Below are positions 26,877 to 36,969 of a DNA stretch of 64,000 nt, in pieces. This stretch comes from Chloracidobacterium sp. (GTDB lineage: Bacteria > Acidobacteriota > Blastocatellia > Chloracidobacteriales > Chloracidobacteriaceae): assembly GCA_025057975.1 (NCBI GenBank), contig JANWUV010000006.1:1-64000 (forward strand), read 5' to 3'. Each line of letters opens with the position of its first letter. The first letter of the stretch is position 1. Made by a program: the position numbers and the translations under genes. The notes beneath the pieces are model-generated. The model did not search any database. It was not told the DNA's origin and was given only the letters and a program-made list of their open reading frames with translations.

Positions 26877-27068
26877 ATGGGTCAGTACGTACGTGAGCCA
26901 TACGAAGGCTATCTTGGCGGCGCATTCCACAACTACGCCGAGAGTTTCGGGGAACTGATTGTCAGCATCGTCGAAGCGATTGGCGCGTTGCTCAAGACAC
27001 TTGCCGAAGGGGCGATCGCCCTGATTTCGACGCTGATCCAGCCTCAGCCGTCGACACCAGCGGCTTGA
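26877..27068 (+). CDS. 63-residue amphipathic/hydrophobic protein
   Basis: A 63-residue protein with a strong GGAGG site just before ATG 26877. An aromatic N-terminus (MGQYVREPYEGYLGGAFHNY) is followed by one long hydrophobic/amphipathic helix (GELIVSIVEAIGALLKTL and on to ISTLI) and a Pro-rich end. It could be a single-pass membrane or membrane-surface protein. No family is recognised. It lies 45 bp after the membrane peptide gene. Confidence 0.6.
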   Translation: MGQYVREPYEGYLGGAFHNYAESFGELIVSIVEAIGALLKTLAEGAIALISTLIQPQPSTPAA

Positions 27069-27129
27069 AGGCGCGGCCTCGGTGTGGCTGAGGTGAGCGC
27101 GGCGGCGCACGTCGCTTGGCAATGAGTGG

Positions 27130-27786
27130 ATGACTTTGCTGTTTGACGGCCCGGTAGGGCCGTTAGAGGGACTTTACACGCCAGCGCCACAGCCACGGGG
27201 TTGGGCGGCTCTGGTGTGTCATCCGCATCCAGTCTTTGGTGGTACGATGCACAACCGCATCGTGTATCGTACCGCCAAAGCCTTTACGGCGGCTGGCGCG
27301 CATGTCCTGCGCTTTAACTTTCGGGGCGTTGGAGCCAGTCGCGGAAGCTATGACGGCGGCGTTGGCGAGCAAGAGGATGCAGCGGCGGCGCTAGACTACC
27401 TGCACAGACAACACCCCGGCGACCAGCTCGTTGTCGCGGGTTATTCTTTCGGTTCGTGGGTTGGCTTCCAGGCTGCTGTGCGCCGGTCGCACGTTGCAGG
27501 CCTGTTGGGTATTGGCGTCCCGGTCACACGCTTTGATTTTTCATTCTTGCACACTGTCCCATTGCCGAAGCGGATTATTCAAGGCGACGCAGACGATTTT
27601 GGGCCGGTGACGGCGGTTGAAGCTTGGCTATCCCGTTGTCGTGAACCCAAAGGACTGACAGTCGTCGCCGGGGCGGATCATTTTTTTGATGGGCGTCAAG
27701 CGGAGCTTGCAGCGGCGCTCACGGCCGCCGTAGCTTGGTTACAGGAGCGGCTTACCCATGCCCCCGAGCCGGTGCGGCCGGGTTGA
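27130..27786 (+). CDS. Alpha/beta hydrolase (serine hydrolase)
   Basis: A 218-residue alpha/beta hydrolase of the compact type found as stand-alone esterase-like proteins. CHPHPVFGGTMHNRIVYR and RFNFRGVGASRG are the oxyanion and early blocks, GYSFGS holds the nucleophile Ser, GDADDFGP the acid, and GADHFF the His. No signal peptide, so it is cytoplasmic. The substrate is unknown. It follows the small-gene cluster by about 60 bp on the same strand. Confidence 0.9.
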   Translation: MTLLFDGPVGPLEGLYTPAPQPRGWAALVCHPHPVFGGTMHNRIVYRTAKAFTAAGAHVLRFNFRGVGASRGSYDGGVGEQEDAAAALDYLHRQHPGDQLVVAGYSFGSWVGFQAAVRRSHVAGLLGIGVPVTRFDFSFLHTVPLPKRIIQGDADDFGPVTAVEAWLSRCREPKGLTVVAGADHFFDGRQAELAAALTAAVAWLQERLTHAPEPVRPG

Positions 27787-27808
27787 GAACCGTCCCGTGA
27801 GGTATCTT

Positions 27809-28147
27809 ATGTCCACGCCTACGACGAATGCGCCGGGCGTCCCCTCCTCCAAAGCTGCTTCTGAGCCTTATGTCGCGTCAGCCACGCCGGTCACGGCCAC
27901 TGAAACCACCACACAGGTTTTGTACGACGACGCGCCGAGGGACACGGCGGCTGGGAACGCGGAGGAAGAAAGCTTCAAGCAGCTTTTCCAAGATTTTGTG
28001 CTTGGCCGCAACCAGAATCCGGACGACATGCCAGGTCTTCGATTTTACATTGTTTTCGCTGGGATGCTGGCGCTGGCCTTGGTTGGCGTCGCCGCCGTCG
28101 CCACGTTCATCGGCCTCATCCGGTGGGTTAGTGTGTTCTTCCGATGA
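27809..28147 (+). CDS. Single-TM hypothetical protein with disordered N-terminus
   Basis: A 112-residue protein: a Ser/Thr/Ala-rich, probably disordered N-terminal 50 residues, an acidic helix EEESFKQLFQDFVLGRNQNP, then one membrane segment FYIVFAGMLALALVGVAAVA and on near the C-terminus. GAGG lies upstream of ATG 27809. It starts 22 bp after the hydrolase stop, so co-expression is likely. No family recognised. Confidence 0.62.
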   Translation: MSTPTTNAPGVPSSKAASEPYVASATPVTATETTTQVLYDDAPRDTAAGNAEEESFKQLFQDFVLGRNQNPDDMPGLRFYIVFAGMLALALVGVAAVATFIGLIRWVSVFFR

Positions 28148-28180
28148 GTGGGCGTTGCTTCGGTGGCCGTCCCGCCGCCT

Positions 28181-29224
28181 TCACCTACGTCGGTTTGGTA
28201 CAGCGGGCGGTGGAAGTTTGCCCTTCCTAACTACCCAGACGTTGTTGACCAGTCCAGCCGTGTATTCGACCTGCGTCACATTGCCGTTTTTATCCATGAG
28301 CGGGACAAAGAATCTGGCCTCTGTGTCGCTGTCATTCTGATAGGCGACCGGATACAGCCCCCGCACCGGCGACTCGTAGTAAGCCGACGTGTAGTTGCCG
28401 GTCTTCGGGTCAAGCCGGACAACATAAATGCGGTCAAAGTCTGCGACCGGATCGTTGCTGAAAATCTGCTTGTCAAGAATGAAATAGTTTTTCAGGGCGA
28501 TGCCGTTCTTGTCGAGGGTCGTCCCGAAGGGGATGGCGCCAGCGATGCGCCGCCCACCACCGATAATGCCGGCGATGGCGGGCGGCTCAATGAGTTCAAC
28601 CGAGCCGCCGTACAGCCACCCAATCCGGTAGATCGAGTTCTCTGGGAAACGAACGAGATACCACGTATCGTACTTGACGTCGTTTTCGTCCGCGCCCGGC
28701 CTTTCGGATTCATCCGTAACAGGAATGCGCTGTTCCACCCGCCGGCGCTTGAGGATGTCAAATTCTGTACCGCTTTTGAGGACGGTAATGACTTCCGAAT
28801 CGCGGCTGGGTTGCACCCGCAGGCGCGTTTCGCGCTTGAGGCGGCCGCCGATTTGCGGCTGAACAGCGATATTTTCCTGCTCAAGCGCTCGGCAGGCGTC
28901 TAGCAGCCGTTGTAGAACAATGTGCCGCGCCTCAATCCAGCCGACTTTAGATTCGCCTTCCTTTTGAACCTTGGCCCATTCAACGCCGTTGACTTCCGCT
29001 TGGTGATAGATGGCGACTTTGTCGCCTTTCCGGAGTTGCCCAATCTTGGAGTTGACTAGAGCCGTCGAGTTAAACATATCCACACGCTCGGTGATCACGA
29101 CCCCGTCGTCCAGCTTGTCGCCACCGCCAGCGGTTTTCAGGCAGGCCGCCTGTCCGGTTAGGGCAAGCAGAGCGGCAAGCGCAAACAACCAGTGGCGACC
29201 TTGCGGCGGCAAAGTGGGCGACAT
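28181..29224 (-). CDS. SH3-domain lipoprotein-like exported protein
   Basis: A 347-residue protein with an N-terminal hydrophobic segment (HWLFALAALLALTGQAAC) ending in a cysteine that could be a lipobox, although Gln at -3 is atypical. Two bacterial SH3-like modules follow: one around KIGQLRKGDKVAIYHQAEVN to GWIEARHIVL, and a second around RLRVQPSRDSEVITVLKSG. The C-terminal half is unassigned beta-rich sequence ending VEYTAGLVNNVWVVRK. SH3_3 modules bind cell wall or peptides. The start at ATG 29224 is chosen because the signal begins there; the frame stays open to 29398. Divergent from ddl. Confidence 0.75.
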   Translation of the reverse strand: MSPTLPPQGRHWLFALAALLALTGQAACLKTAGGGDKLDDGVVITERVDMFNSTALVNSKIGQLRKGDKVAIYHQAEVNGVEWAKVQKEGESKVGWIEARHIVLQRLLDACRALEQENIAVQPQIGGRLKRETRLRVQPSRDSEVITVLKSGTEFDILKRRRVEQRIPVTDESERPGADENDVKYDTWYLVRFPENSIYRIGWLYGGSVELIEPPAIAGIIGGGRRIAGAIPFGTTLDKNGIALKNYFILDKQIFSNDPVADFDRIYVVRLDPKTGNYTSAYYESPVRGLYPVAYQNDSDTEARFFVPLMDKNGNVTQVEYTAGLVNNVWVVRKGKLPPPAVPNRRR

Positions 29225-29413
29225 CGTAAGCGGTTTCGAGGGGCGAAACTCCAGCCACCGTTCGGCGGATGCATCAGAGGTAGGCAAATCAGGGATGCAA
29301 GACCGGCCACAAAACGCTATCGTAGCCGCTTTGCCGGCGCAACTCCCGTGTCGCCGACCTCGGCCCGGCTGGAGCGGCGGCGCATGGTCCGGTGACATTC
29401 AAGGAGTTCTAGC

Positions 29414-30541
<1,128 letters not shown>

Positions 30542-30584
30542 AAAGGAGGCTCGTGAGCCGCGCCGTCGGAGGTCAGTTCAGCCT

Positions 30585-31649
30585 ATGGTACGAGATCAGA
30601 GAACCGTGATGACCAGCTCTATTGTGAAGGACCTACGTCTCAAGACGCTGGTCCTGCTTTTGGTTGGAAGCGGCCTCGTTGGTTTTCCAGGCTCTTTTCC
30701 AGAGCCAGCGCTTTATGCGCAAACCGCGCCAGGGCGTCCTGCCGCCTCCCAAAACCGAGGGAGGCAAAACCAAGACGCCGGTGAAGACGTCATTCGAATT
30801 ACTAACGTGACCGTGCCGGTCATCGTGACGGATCAGGATGACCGCTTCATCAGCAAGCTGACGAAGGACGATTTTGAAATCTACGAAAATAAGAAGAAGC
30901 AGAAGATTGAATCCTTTGAGGACAAAACCGACCTGCCGCTGTTTGTCGCCATCTTGATGGACACCAGCGCAAGCGTCAAACCGAAGCTGAAGTTCCAGAA
31001 GGAAGCTACGATTTCATTTCTTCAGACCATCATCCGGCGGCGCAAAGATCAGGCGCTCTTTGTGACGTTCGACTCGACGGTGCAACTCCGTCAGGACTTC
31101 ACCGACGACACCAACCTGCTGGCCAAAGCGATTATGGAAGTGAAGGCCGGCGGAGATACGGCCCTCTACGATGCCGTGTATCGCGTTTGTGAAGAGAAAA
31201 TGTACAACGTCCCGACGCCCCGCAAAATTATCATCGTCATTACCGACGGGGCCGACACCGCCAGCGAACACACCTTGGAGGAGGCCATTGAAATCGCCCA
31301 GCGGTACGAGGTGCTGATTTTCGGCATCAGTACGCGCAACGCTGGCTTTTTCGGGACGGGCGCGGGAATGGTCGCCGGCGAGGATGACGAAGCGTTGCGG
31401 AAGCTGTGTACCCGAACCGGCGGCGACGTAGCATTTCCCCAGAAGGTGATTGACTTGGAGCGCGCCTTTCAGCGGATAGATCAGACAGCGCGACGGTACT
31501 ACCTGCTTTCCTACGAGCCGCAGGACCCGGATACGCCCGGCTATCGCAAAATTGAGGTGCGGGTGGTGACTCGTAAGAACGTCAAAGTCAAGGCGCGCGA
31601 CGGCTATATGGTTCGTCGCCGCGCCATCGGCAACGGGCCGTCGTTGTAG
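30585..31649 (+). CDS. Exported VWFA-related protein of acidobacterial type
   Basis: A 354-residue protein with an N-terminal hydrophobic segment (KTLVLLLVGSGLVGFPG) and a Gln/Arg-rich linker. Then comes the characteristic block VPVIVTDQDDRFISKLTKDD FEIYENKKKQKIESF, and a VWFA domain with MIDAS VAILMDTSASVK and ITDGADTAS. This matches the VWFA-related family described in Acidobacteria. GGAGG lies 11 bases upstream of ATG 30585; an ATG at 30609 is the alternative. It directly follows ddl. Function unknown, probably protein binding outside the inner membrane. Paralogous to 58653-59798. Confidence 0.87.
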   Translation: MVRDQRTVMTSSIVKDLRLKTLVLLLVGSGLVGFPGSFPEPALYAQTAPGRPAASQNRGRQNQDAGEDVIRITNVTVPVIVTDQDDRFISKLTKDDFEIYENKKKQKIESFEDKTDLPLFVAILMDTSASVKPKLKFQKEATISFLQTIIRRRKDQALFVTFDSTVQLRQDFTDDTNLLAKAIMEVKAGGDTALYDAVYRVCEEKMYNVPTPRKIIIVITDGADTASEHTLEEAIEIAQRYEVLIFGISTRNAGFFGTGAGMVAGEDDEALRKLCTRTGGDVAFPQKVIDLERAFQRIDQTARRYYLLSYEPQDPDTPGYRKIEVRVVTRKNVKVKARDGYMVRRRAIGNGPSL

Positions 31650-31696
31650 TGACCCGCTCTAAGCGGACGGCGGTCTTAGGTGCATGGTGGAAGCCG

Positions 31697-31710
31697 CCGC
31701 CCTTGGGCGG
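31697..31710. repeat. GC-rich hairpin between convergent genes
   Basis: CCGCCC (31697-31702) pairs with GGGCGG (31705-31710) around TT, with further partial pairing outside. It is placed between the stops of the VWFA and TPR genes; there is no T-run, so terminator activity is uncertain. Confidence 0.4.
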
Positions 31711-31760
31711 GTGGAGGCTCTTTGGAAGCAGGTTGGAAGCTTGCGTACCACCGAACAGGT

Positions 31761-33566
31761 TCAGGGCTTGGTTAGGCGAAAGGGCTGCGCCTTGCCGGCC
31801 AACGCTTCAGCGTAGGCGCCGCCGCGTACGTCGCCAATCCGAATTGCCCGCTCGTAGGCCGCCACCGCCTCCGCCCGCCGGTCAGCTAAGTCGTAAATCT
31901 TGCCAATTGCCACATACGCCCGTGAGGCCACCCATCGCTCGTCTTCCTGCGCCAACGCAGCCGCACGTTCGTAGAGTTCAACTGCCCGCTCAAGCCGTTC
32001 CTGAAGAGCCGCTAGCTTGTCGCTTTCATCCGCCTCTGCGTCCATTTCAACGACGCTGGGTTGCTTGGCCGTCAACTCAGCTAGGCCGAAGGCCGCACGT
32101 GCATTACGTGGCTCTTCCTGGAGCAGCGTCTCCAGCAATCGCCGCGCTTCAGCATACTTTCCAGCGCGCAACAGTTCGTCGGCCTGTTCGAGTTGGGAAA
32201 GCATTCGCATTGCCGGCGCGCTGTGGGCCGCCGTCCGTCGCCGTTCAACCCGCGCGCGCAGCTCCGCCAGTTCGGTCGGGCGGCGACGCTCACGGTCAGC
32301 GTCGAAACTCATCACCATGCGCGGTAGCCATTCGAGAATGTCCACGCCGGTTTCATCTAACGCAGCCAGTTGCTCAAAGAAGTGCAACGCCAGGACGCCG
32401 CCTCGCTCCCAAACGCCAAGCAGTTCGGCGCGCGCTTCTTCATCAGCAACCAACACGTCGGCTGGATTCGTAGCAGTGTTCGCCGTCCGCGCCGCCAAGC
32501 GAGCTGCCTGAACCGCTAGGCGCGCTTCAATTGCACGCCCAAGTGACTCCCGGACAATCTCAAACACATTGTTGGTAAGCGCGGCGTCCGCCTGCGGAAC
32601 ACCTTTGGCCAGCTTCAGAATGGCGGCGCGGCGGTCAGCGATTAGCCTGCCGGAACGCGCAATGACTGGCTCCAGAATGAACCGCAGCAACGCCCGTCGG
32701 ACGGCGCGGTTTGGCATCTCCCGTGGAGCGCTCACGACAAGGAAAAACTCATCACCTGGACGACGGTAGGTGCGCCGGTCGGCGCCGTCTAGGAAATCGT
32801 TGCGCGCCACTACCCGTCCCGCCGGCCCTAGCCAATCCAGTAGAATGAACAGGCGACGCGTCCGTTCCCGCAGTTCATTAGCCGGTAGGTTCGCGCTGGT
32901 CAGCGTGTCAAGGTCTGCAAGGGGCGGCGCGTCGCGGGCTGTCACAATCGGCTGCGTGTGGAGAAACGCCAACAAGCGAAACAGTTCTTCGTCGGCGACT
33001 TGCTGAAGTGAGGTGGTCAAGCCGGTATACTTTGCCGCATACTTGGCGAAAGCCGATCTGACCGGCGAACGAGCAGCGAATTCCGCTACGAGTGGAGCCA
33101 ATCCCGCCAATGGACGTACATCCGGCGGGAGTTTATCATCCGGCGGCAGGGTAAAGTCGGGCAGCGGACGGGCAATAAGGGCCAGTGCAATAACGCTGCC
33201 CAGCAAGGTTGGGCGTGTTCGCTCCGCCTCTGGGAGTCGCTTCCAAAACGCGCGTAACTTCTCGGTCACTTCCGGCGGCGTCGCCTCAAGCTCACGCAGC
33301 AGTTGGGCGCGAACTTCGTTCGGCGGCGCGCTGGGCGTTTCCGCTTCAAAGCCGGCTAGACTGAGCGCCGCCAACGTCACGAACAGCCGTTCGTCAGTCG
33401 CTACAAAGACGTTAGCTTTTAGCGTCGGCGGCGCAGCTTGCCCTGTCGCCGCAACCGTCGCCGACCCAACCCATAGCCACATCAGGAACGGCCGCAGCCG
33501 CCTTCCAAAAGACAGCGGTAAGCGTCGGTGTGTGGCTTGCTGGTGCGGGTCAGTCCAGTCCGGCAT
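31761..33566 (-). CDS. Exported TPR-containing protein
   Basis: A 601-residue protein with an N-terminal hydrophobic segment (PFLMWLWVGSATVAATGQAA), a long Ala/Arg/Leu-rich helical body, and C-terminal tetratricopeptide repeats: about 465-500 (LLRAGKYAEARRLLETLL), 520-555 and 560-590 (AIGKIYDLADRRAEAVAAYE). The middle region is unassigned. It is probably an envelope scaffold. It lies 11 bp downstream of the epimerase gene, so likely the last gene of the STAS-kinase operon. No enzymatic motif seen. Confidence 0.8.
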   Translation of the reverse strand: MPDWTDPHQQATHRRLPLSFGRRLRPFLMWLWVGSATVAATGQAAPPTLKANVFVATDERLFVTLAALSLAGFEAETPSAPPNEVRAQLLRELEATPPEVTEKLRAFWKRLPEAERTRPTLLGSVIALALIARPLPDFTLPPDDKLPPDVRPLAGLAPLVAEFAARSPVRSAFAKYAAKYTGLTTSLQQVADEELFRLLAFLHTQPIVTARDAPPLADLDTLTSANLPANELRERTRRLFILLDWLGPAGRVVARNDFLDGADRRTYRRPGDEFFLVVSAPREMPNRAVRRALLRFILEPVIARSGRLIADRRAAILKLAKGVPQADAALTNNVFEIVRESLGRAIEARLAVQAARLAARTANTATNPADVLVADEEARAELLGVWERGGVLALHFFEQLAALDETGVDILEWLPRMVMSFDADRERRRPTELAELRARVERRRTAAHSAPAMRMLSQLEQADELLRAGKYAEARRLLETLLQEEPRNARAAFGLAELTAKQPSVVEMDAEADESDKLAALQERLERAVELYERAAALAQEDERWVASRAYVAIGKIYDLADRRAEAVAAYERAIRIGDVRGGAYAEALAGKAQPFRLTKP

Positions 33567-33577
33567 ATCGCCCCAGT

Positions 33578-34540
33578 TTAGGTCTTATCAAGTTTGTACA
33601 CCTGCCGCATCCAGTCGGCGGTGATGCGCAAACCCTCTTCCAAGCTATACGTGTTGCGGTGATCGAGGTCGCGCACCGCTTTGCTTGTGTCGACAAGTTT
33701 GATTTTCGTTGTCAGCGGTTCGGACTCGGCGTAACGCACCAGCGACGGTGAAGCGCCAGTCACTTTGATAACCGTCTCCGACAGTTCTTCAATGGTGTGC
33801 AACCGGTCGCCGCCAATGTTGTAGGTCTCACCTGGCTTGAATCGCTCGACCAGATTCGCCACTGTCCGCACAGTGTCCGCCAGAAACGTCGAGGTACGAG
33901 CATGCCCGCGATAGACTGTCCAAGGCAGCCCGTGGAGCGCGCAGTAAAGAAATCGGCAATTCACCGAGCGGTACGGGCTGTAGTATTCGCCCGGGCCATA
34001 GGTGTTGAACAGCCGCACTACGACGCATTCCACCCCGTGTTGTTCGATGGCGTTGCGAATCTGCATCTCATTGACCCACTTTGACATCGCGTAGTCGTTG
34101 AGCTGCTTGATTTCCACCTCGTCGGTGATGTGTTCAACCATCAGGTGTGGATAATCGCCGTAGATTTCCGATGAGGAGAAGTGAACCAACCGAAAACGCC
34201 GACTTTCCTGAAGGCGCAGCAGGTGCTTAGTACCGATGACGTTCGTGCGCCAGAGCGTTTCGTAGAAGTCTTCGCCGTTCCACCGTCCGAACTCCGCCGC
34301 ACAGTGGAACACGTAATCGAAATGACCGAAGTGATCAAATAGGCGGACAAGCTGCCGGTACTCGCTAACGTCACAGCGGGCGTAACGCGGCTCCCGTATG
34401 TCGCCTTGCAGGCCAAAAGCGACTTCATCGGGTTGATGCGCCAAATCGCAGGCGATGACCTCGTGACGTCGTTCGCGGAGTTCACGAACCAGCCCGGCGC
34501 CAACTACGCCTAGACCGCCTGTGACCAGAATCCGCGCCAT
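33578..34540 (-). CDS. NAD-dependent epimerase/dehydratase (extended SDR)
   Basis: A 320-residue enzyme of the NDP-sugar epimerase/dehydratase family. The Rossmann motif is TGGLGVVGAGL at residues 7-17, FHCAAEFG is typical of the family, SSSEIYGD holds the catalytic Ser/Thr and YAMSKWVNE gives the YxxxK pair. LFNTYGPGEYYSPYR is the sugar-nucleotide part. Which sugar is modified cannot be read from sequence; UDP-glucose 4-epimerase-like is the nearest general class. It is placed between the STAS gene and the TPR gene on the same strand. Confidence 0.9.
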   Translation of the reverse strand: MARILVTGGLGVVGAGLVRELRERRHEVIACDLAHQPDEVAFGLQGDIREPRYARCDVSEYRQLVRLFDHFGHFDYVFHCAAEFGRWNGEDFYETLWRTNVIGTKHLLRLQESRRFRLVHFSSSEIYGDYPHLMVEHITDEVEIKQLNDYAMSKWVNEMQIRNAIEQHGVECVVVRLFNTYGPGEYYSPYRSVNCRFLYCALHGLPWTVYRGHARTSTFLADTVRTVANLVERFKPGETYNIGGDRLHTIEELSETVIKVTGASPSLVRYAESEPLTTKIKLVDTSKAVRDLDHRNTYSLEEGLRITADWMRQVYKLDKT

Positions 34541-34630
34541 AAGTCCCCGGAAGCGTTCAAGACGCCCGGCGGCTGACGGCCCAAGCGCCGGACGCCAGAG
34601 GAAAAGCCAGCCGAGAACAGCCCAATCGGT

Positions 34631-34975
34631 CTAGGCGAAGCTCGCCACGGCGTCGGCCTCGTTGTCAAAAGTGTCAAACACGGTGAGCAGCTTAGTGATC
34701 ATCAGCAGGTCCTTGATCTTCTTAGTGAGATTCAACAGCTTGAGTTGACCCTGCTGATTCTTGACCGTGGTGTAGCTGTGAACCAACTCGCCGATGCCGG
34801 AGCTGTCAACGTAACTCACATCACCCAGATTGAGCAGGATGTTCTTGTTGCCATTTTCAAGCAGCGACTTGACTGCCTCGCGAAGTTGGACGCTGCCTTC
34901 GCCGATGGTGATCTTGCCGCTCAAGTCAAGAATGGCGACATCGCCAACATTGCGGTGGGAGATGGTCAGTGACAT
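34631..34975 (-). CDS. STAS-domain anti-sigma factor antagonist
   Basis: A 114-residue stand-alone STAS protein like SpoIIAA/RsbV. The hallmark [17 protein letters not shown] carries the phosphorylatable Ser (around residue 55). Unphosphorylated antagonist binds the anti-sigma kinase and releases its target. The start at 34975 has AAGGAG upstream, rather than the frame start at 34996 which contains that ribosome site. The matching kinase-like protein is the next gene upstream (35119-35589), which makes a partner-switching pair; the sigma factor or other target is not in the window. Confidence 0.92.
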   Translation of the reverse strand: MSLTISHRNVGDVAILDLSGKITIGEGSVQLREAVKSLLENGNKNILLNLGDVSYVDSSGIGELVHSYTTVKNQQGQLKLLNLTKKIKDLLMITKLLTVFDTFDNEADAVASFA

Positions 34976-35118
34976 ATGGACGCGGGACTCCTTCACTGTG
35001 AAATATCCGCCGGTGCGTCAGTGAATCAGCCTGAAACCTCCACGCACCGCCCAACGGAGATGAGGGACACCTTCGCACCGGCCGTGTGATGTCGTTTGCG
35101 CTGCGTGCTATGCCTTGT

Positions 35119-35589
35119 CTAACAACTGCGGTGGTGGTGATTGTTTGGACGATACTTGATCATGCGGACTTCAAGACCGCCTTGGCAATGAGGTAAGAAT
35201 TCAACGTTATCCATGAACGTTCGCATGTAAAAAATGCCCCGACCATTCGGGTTCAGAAGATTTTCAGGCGCGCACGGGTCGGCCAGATGCGTCACGTCAA
35301 ACCCATTGCCGCAGTCACGCACCACCACAATCAGCTGTTCATCCGTTAGCTGGAAGCGGACACGTACCGGTTTCGAAGCGTCCAGTTGGTTGCCATGCTT
35401 GATGGCGTTGACAATCGACTCCCGTACCGCCAAGCCCACCCAATCCGCGCTTTCAGCCTCAAACCCAGCTAACTGCGTCAGTTGATCCGCGACGGTTCCG
35501 ACCATTTCGACAAACCGATAGTGGCTCGCAATCGTGACTTCGATGACCGTACCGGCCGCATCAAGACTGTCGTTTGGCGTCCCTTCCAC
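35119..35589 (-). CDS. RsbW/SpoIIAB-like anti-sigma regulatory ATPase
   Basis: A 156-residue GHKL-fold protein: N-box VRESIVNAIKHGN, G1 VRDCGNGFD and G2 GRGIFYMRTFMDNVEF. These match serine-kinase/anti-sigma proteins of the RsbW family. The start is a GTG at 35589. It precedes the STAS gene by 143 bases in transcription order; classical operons have the antagonist first, so the order here is reversed. It would phosphorylate the STAS protein and hold an unknown target. Confidence 0.9.
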   Translation of the reverse strand: MEGTPNDSLDAAGTVIEVTIASHYRFVEMVGTVADQLTQLAGFEAESADWVGLAVRESIVNAIKHGNQLDASKPVRVRFQLTDEQLIVVVRDCGNGFDVTHLADPCAPENLLNPNGRGIFYMRTFMDNVEFLPHCQGGLEVRMIKYRPNNHHHRSC

Positions 35590-35812
35590 TGCCGTTGCCC
35601 GTCCGCGCGATGACTGCTGATGACCTTTAGCCTGACAACCAAATACCCTTATTTTTGACCGACGGCGCTAGATACCACGCGGTGAAAACAAGCGTCAAGG
35701 TAACAACCGGCACAGCGGCCGCGCAATTCGTGCTATACTTGTTTTTACCGTTCGCCGGCGTGCGTTGCTGTGAAAACGCTTGCCGGAACTTATGTTTTCA
35801 GGAGATTTTTCG

Positions 35813-36919
35813 GTGAAGGCCAAACAATGGTTGGCGGCGCTCGGCGGCGCCGCCCTGGCGGGCGGAGTCGCCTGGCAGTATCTCAAGCGTCCCCGTGACG
35901 TGCGGTGGATTGACTGCGTTGGCGAACTACCGCACCCGGACGCGAGCCGCTTCACGGTCGTGGACGGTGTGCGCTTGCACTACCAAGAGTTCGGCGCGGC
36001 GGACGCACCGGCGCTAGTGCTGATTCACGGCTATTGCTCCTCGAACTACACTTGGAAAGACGTTGTCGAGCCGCTGGCAGCCGCCGGCTATCGCGTCATT
36101 GCGCCGGATCTGAAGGGATTCGGCTTCTCAGAGAAGCCAGCTGACCGGCGGTATCATGTCCAGGATCACGCACAGCTTGTCGTTGGTCTCCTTGACCGAC
36201 TGGGGATCGAAGCGGCGATGCTGGTGGGGAACTCCTTCGGCGGCGCGGTTGCGTTGGCGTGCGCCCTGATGTGGCGTTCGCGCGTCTCCGGCCTTGTGCT
36301 GATTGACGCCGCCTATAATGACGCGCCTCTGCGGCAGTATCCCTTCAGCCTCTATGCGCAGATTATTCGGACATGGTTGGTGGGCGAAACGGCCGTGCCG
36401 TTACTGATGGCGACGCGCCGGACGGTCGAAACGCTGCTGCGTGGCTTTTTCCATGACCAGCGCATGGTGACGGCGGAGCGCATCGCAGCTTACTTCCGCG
36501 CGCTGCGGACGGTGGAAGGTCAGCGGGCGGCGATGACGACGGCGCGCCAGTGGGATTTGAATTGGATCGAGCAGGAGTTGGACGGCGTGACGGTTCCGAC
36601 CCTCATCATCTGGGGCGAGTACGACCGCGCGATTCCCGTCACCCTAGGCGTCCGGCTGCGCGCTCGCCTGCCGCATGCCGAGTTTCTCGTCATCCCTGAC
36701 TGTGGGCATATTCCAGAAGAAGAGCGCCCGGAAGAAACGGCAACACTTATCCTGGATTTTTGTCGGCGGCAAGCGGCGCGTCCGACGGCTGCCCTGACGC
36801 CTTCAACGGCGGAGACGCCGCTTACAGCGGCTGTGTCCGTCGCCGCCGTCCCCAAAACAGAAGCAGTCGCCTTGACGAACGCGACGGATGAACCACCGGC
36901 GGCTGCAACCGGCATTTGA
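35813..36919 (+). CDS. Membrane-anchored alpha/beta hydrolase
   Basis: A 368-residue protein. A GTG start at 35813 is favoured because AGGAG lies eight bases upstream; it yields MKAKQWLAALGGAALAGGVA, a signal anchor. The hydrolase core has LIHGYCSSNYTW (oxyanion loop), VGNSFGGAVAL (nucleophile Ser near 150), WGEYDRAIPV (acid) and CGHIPEEE (His). The last 55 residues are Ala/Thr/Val/Pro-rich and probably disordered. It resembles haloalkane dehalogenase/esterase-type enzymes; the substrate is unknown. The next gene starts 50 bp on. Confidence 0.9.
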   Translation: MKAKQWLAALGGAALAGGVAWQYLKRPRDVRWIDCVGELPHPDASRFTVVDGVRLHYQEFGAADAPALVLIHGYCSSNYTWKDVVEPLAAAGYRVIAPDLKGFGFSEKPADRRYHVQDHAQLVVGLLDRLGIEAAMLVGNSFGGAVALACALMWRSRVSGLVLIDAAYNDAPLRQYPFSLYAQIIRTWLVGETAVPLLMATRRTVETLLRGFFHDQRMVTAERIAAYFRALRTVEGQRAAMTTARQWDLNWIEQELDGVTVPTLIIWGEYDRAIPVTLGVRLRARLPHAEFLVIPDCGHIPEEERPEETATLILDFCRRQAARPTAALTPSTAETPLTAAVSVAAVPKTEAVALTNATDEPPAAATGI

Positions 36920-36969
36920 ATTTGTCGGCGCGTGAACGCCACGTTTGCGCGCTTGTGGAGAGCGAACGA

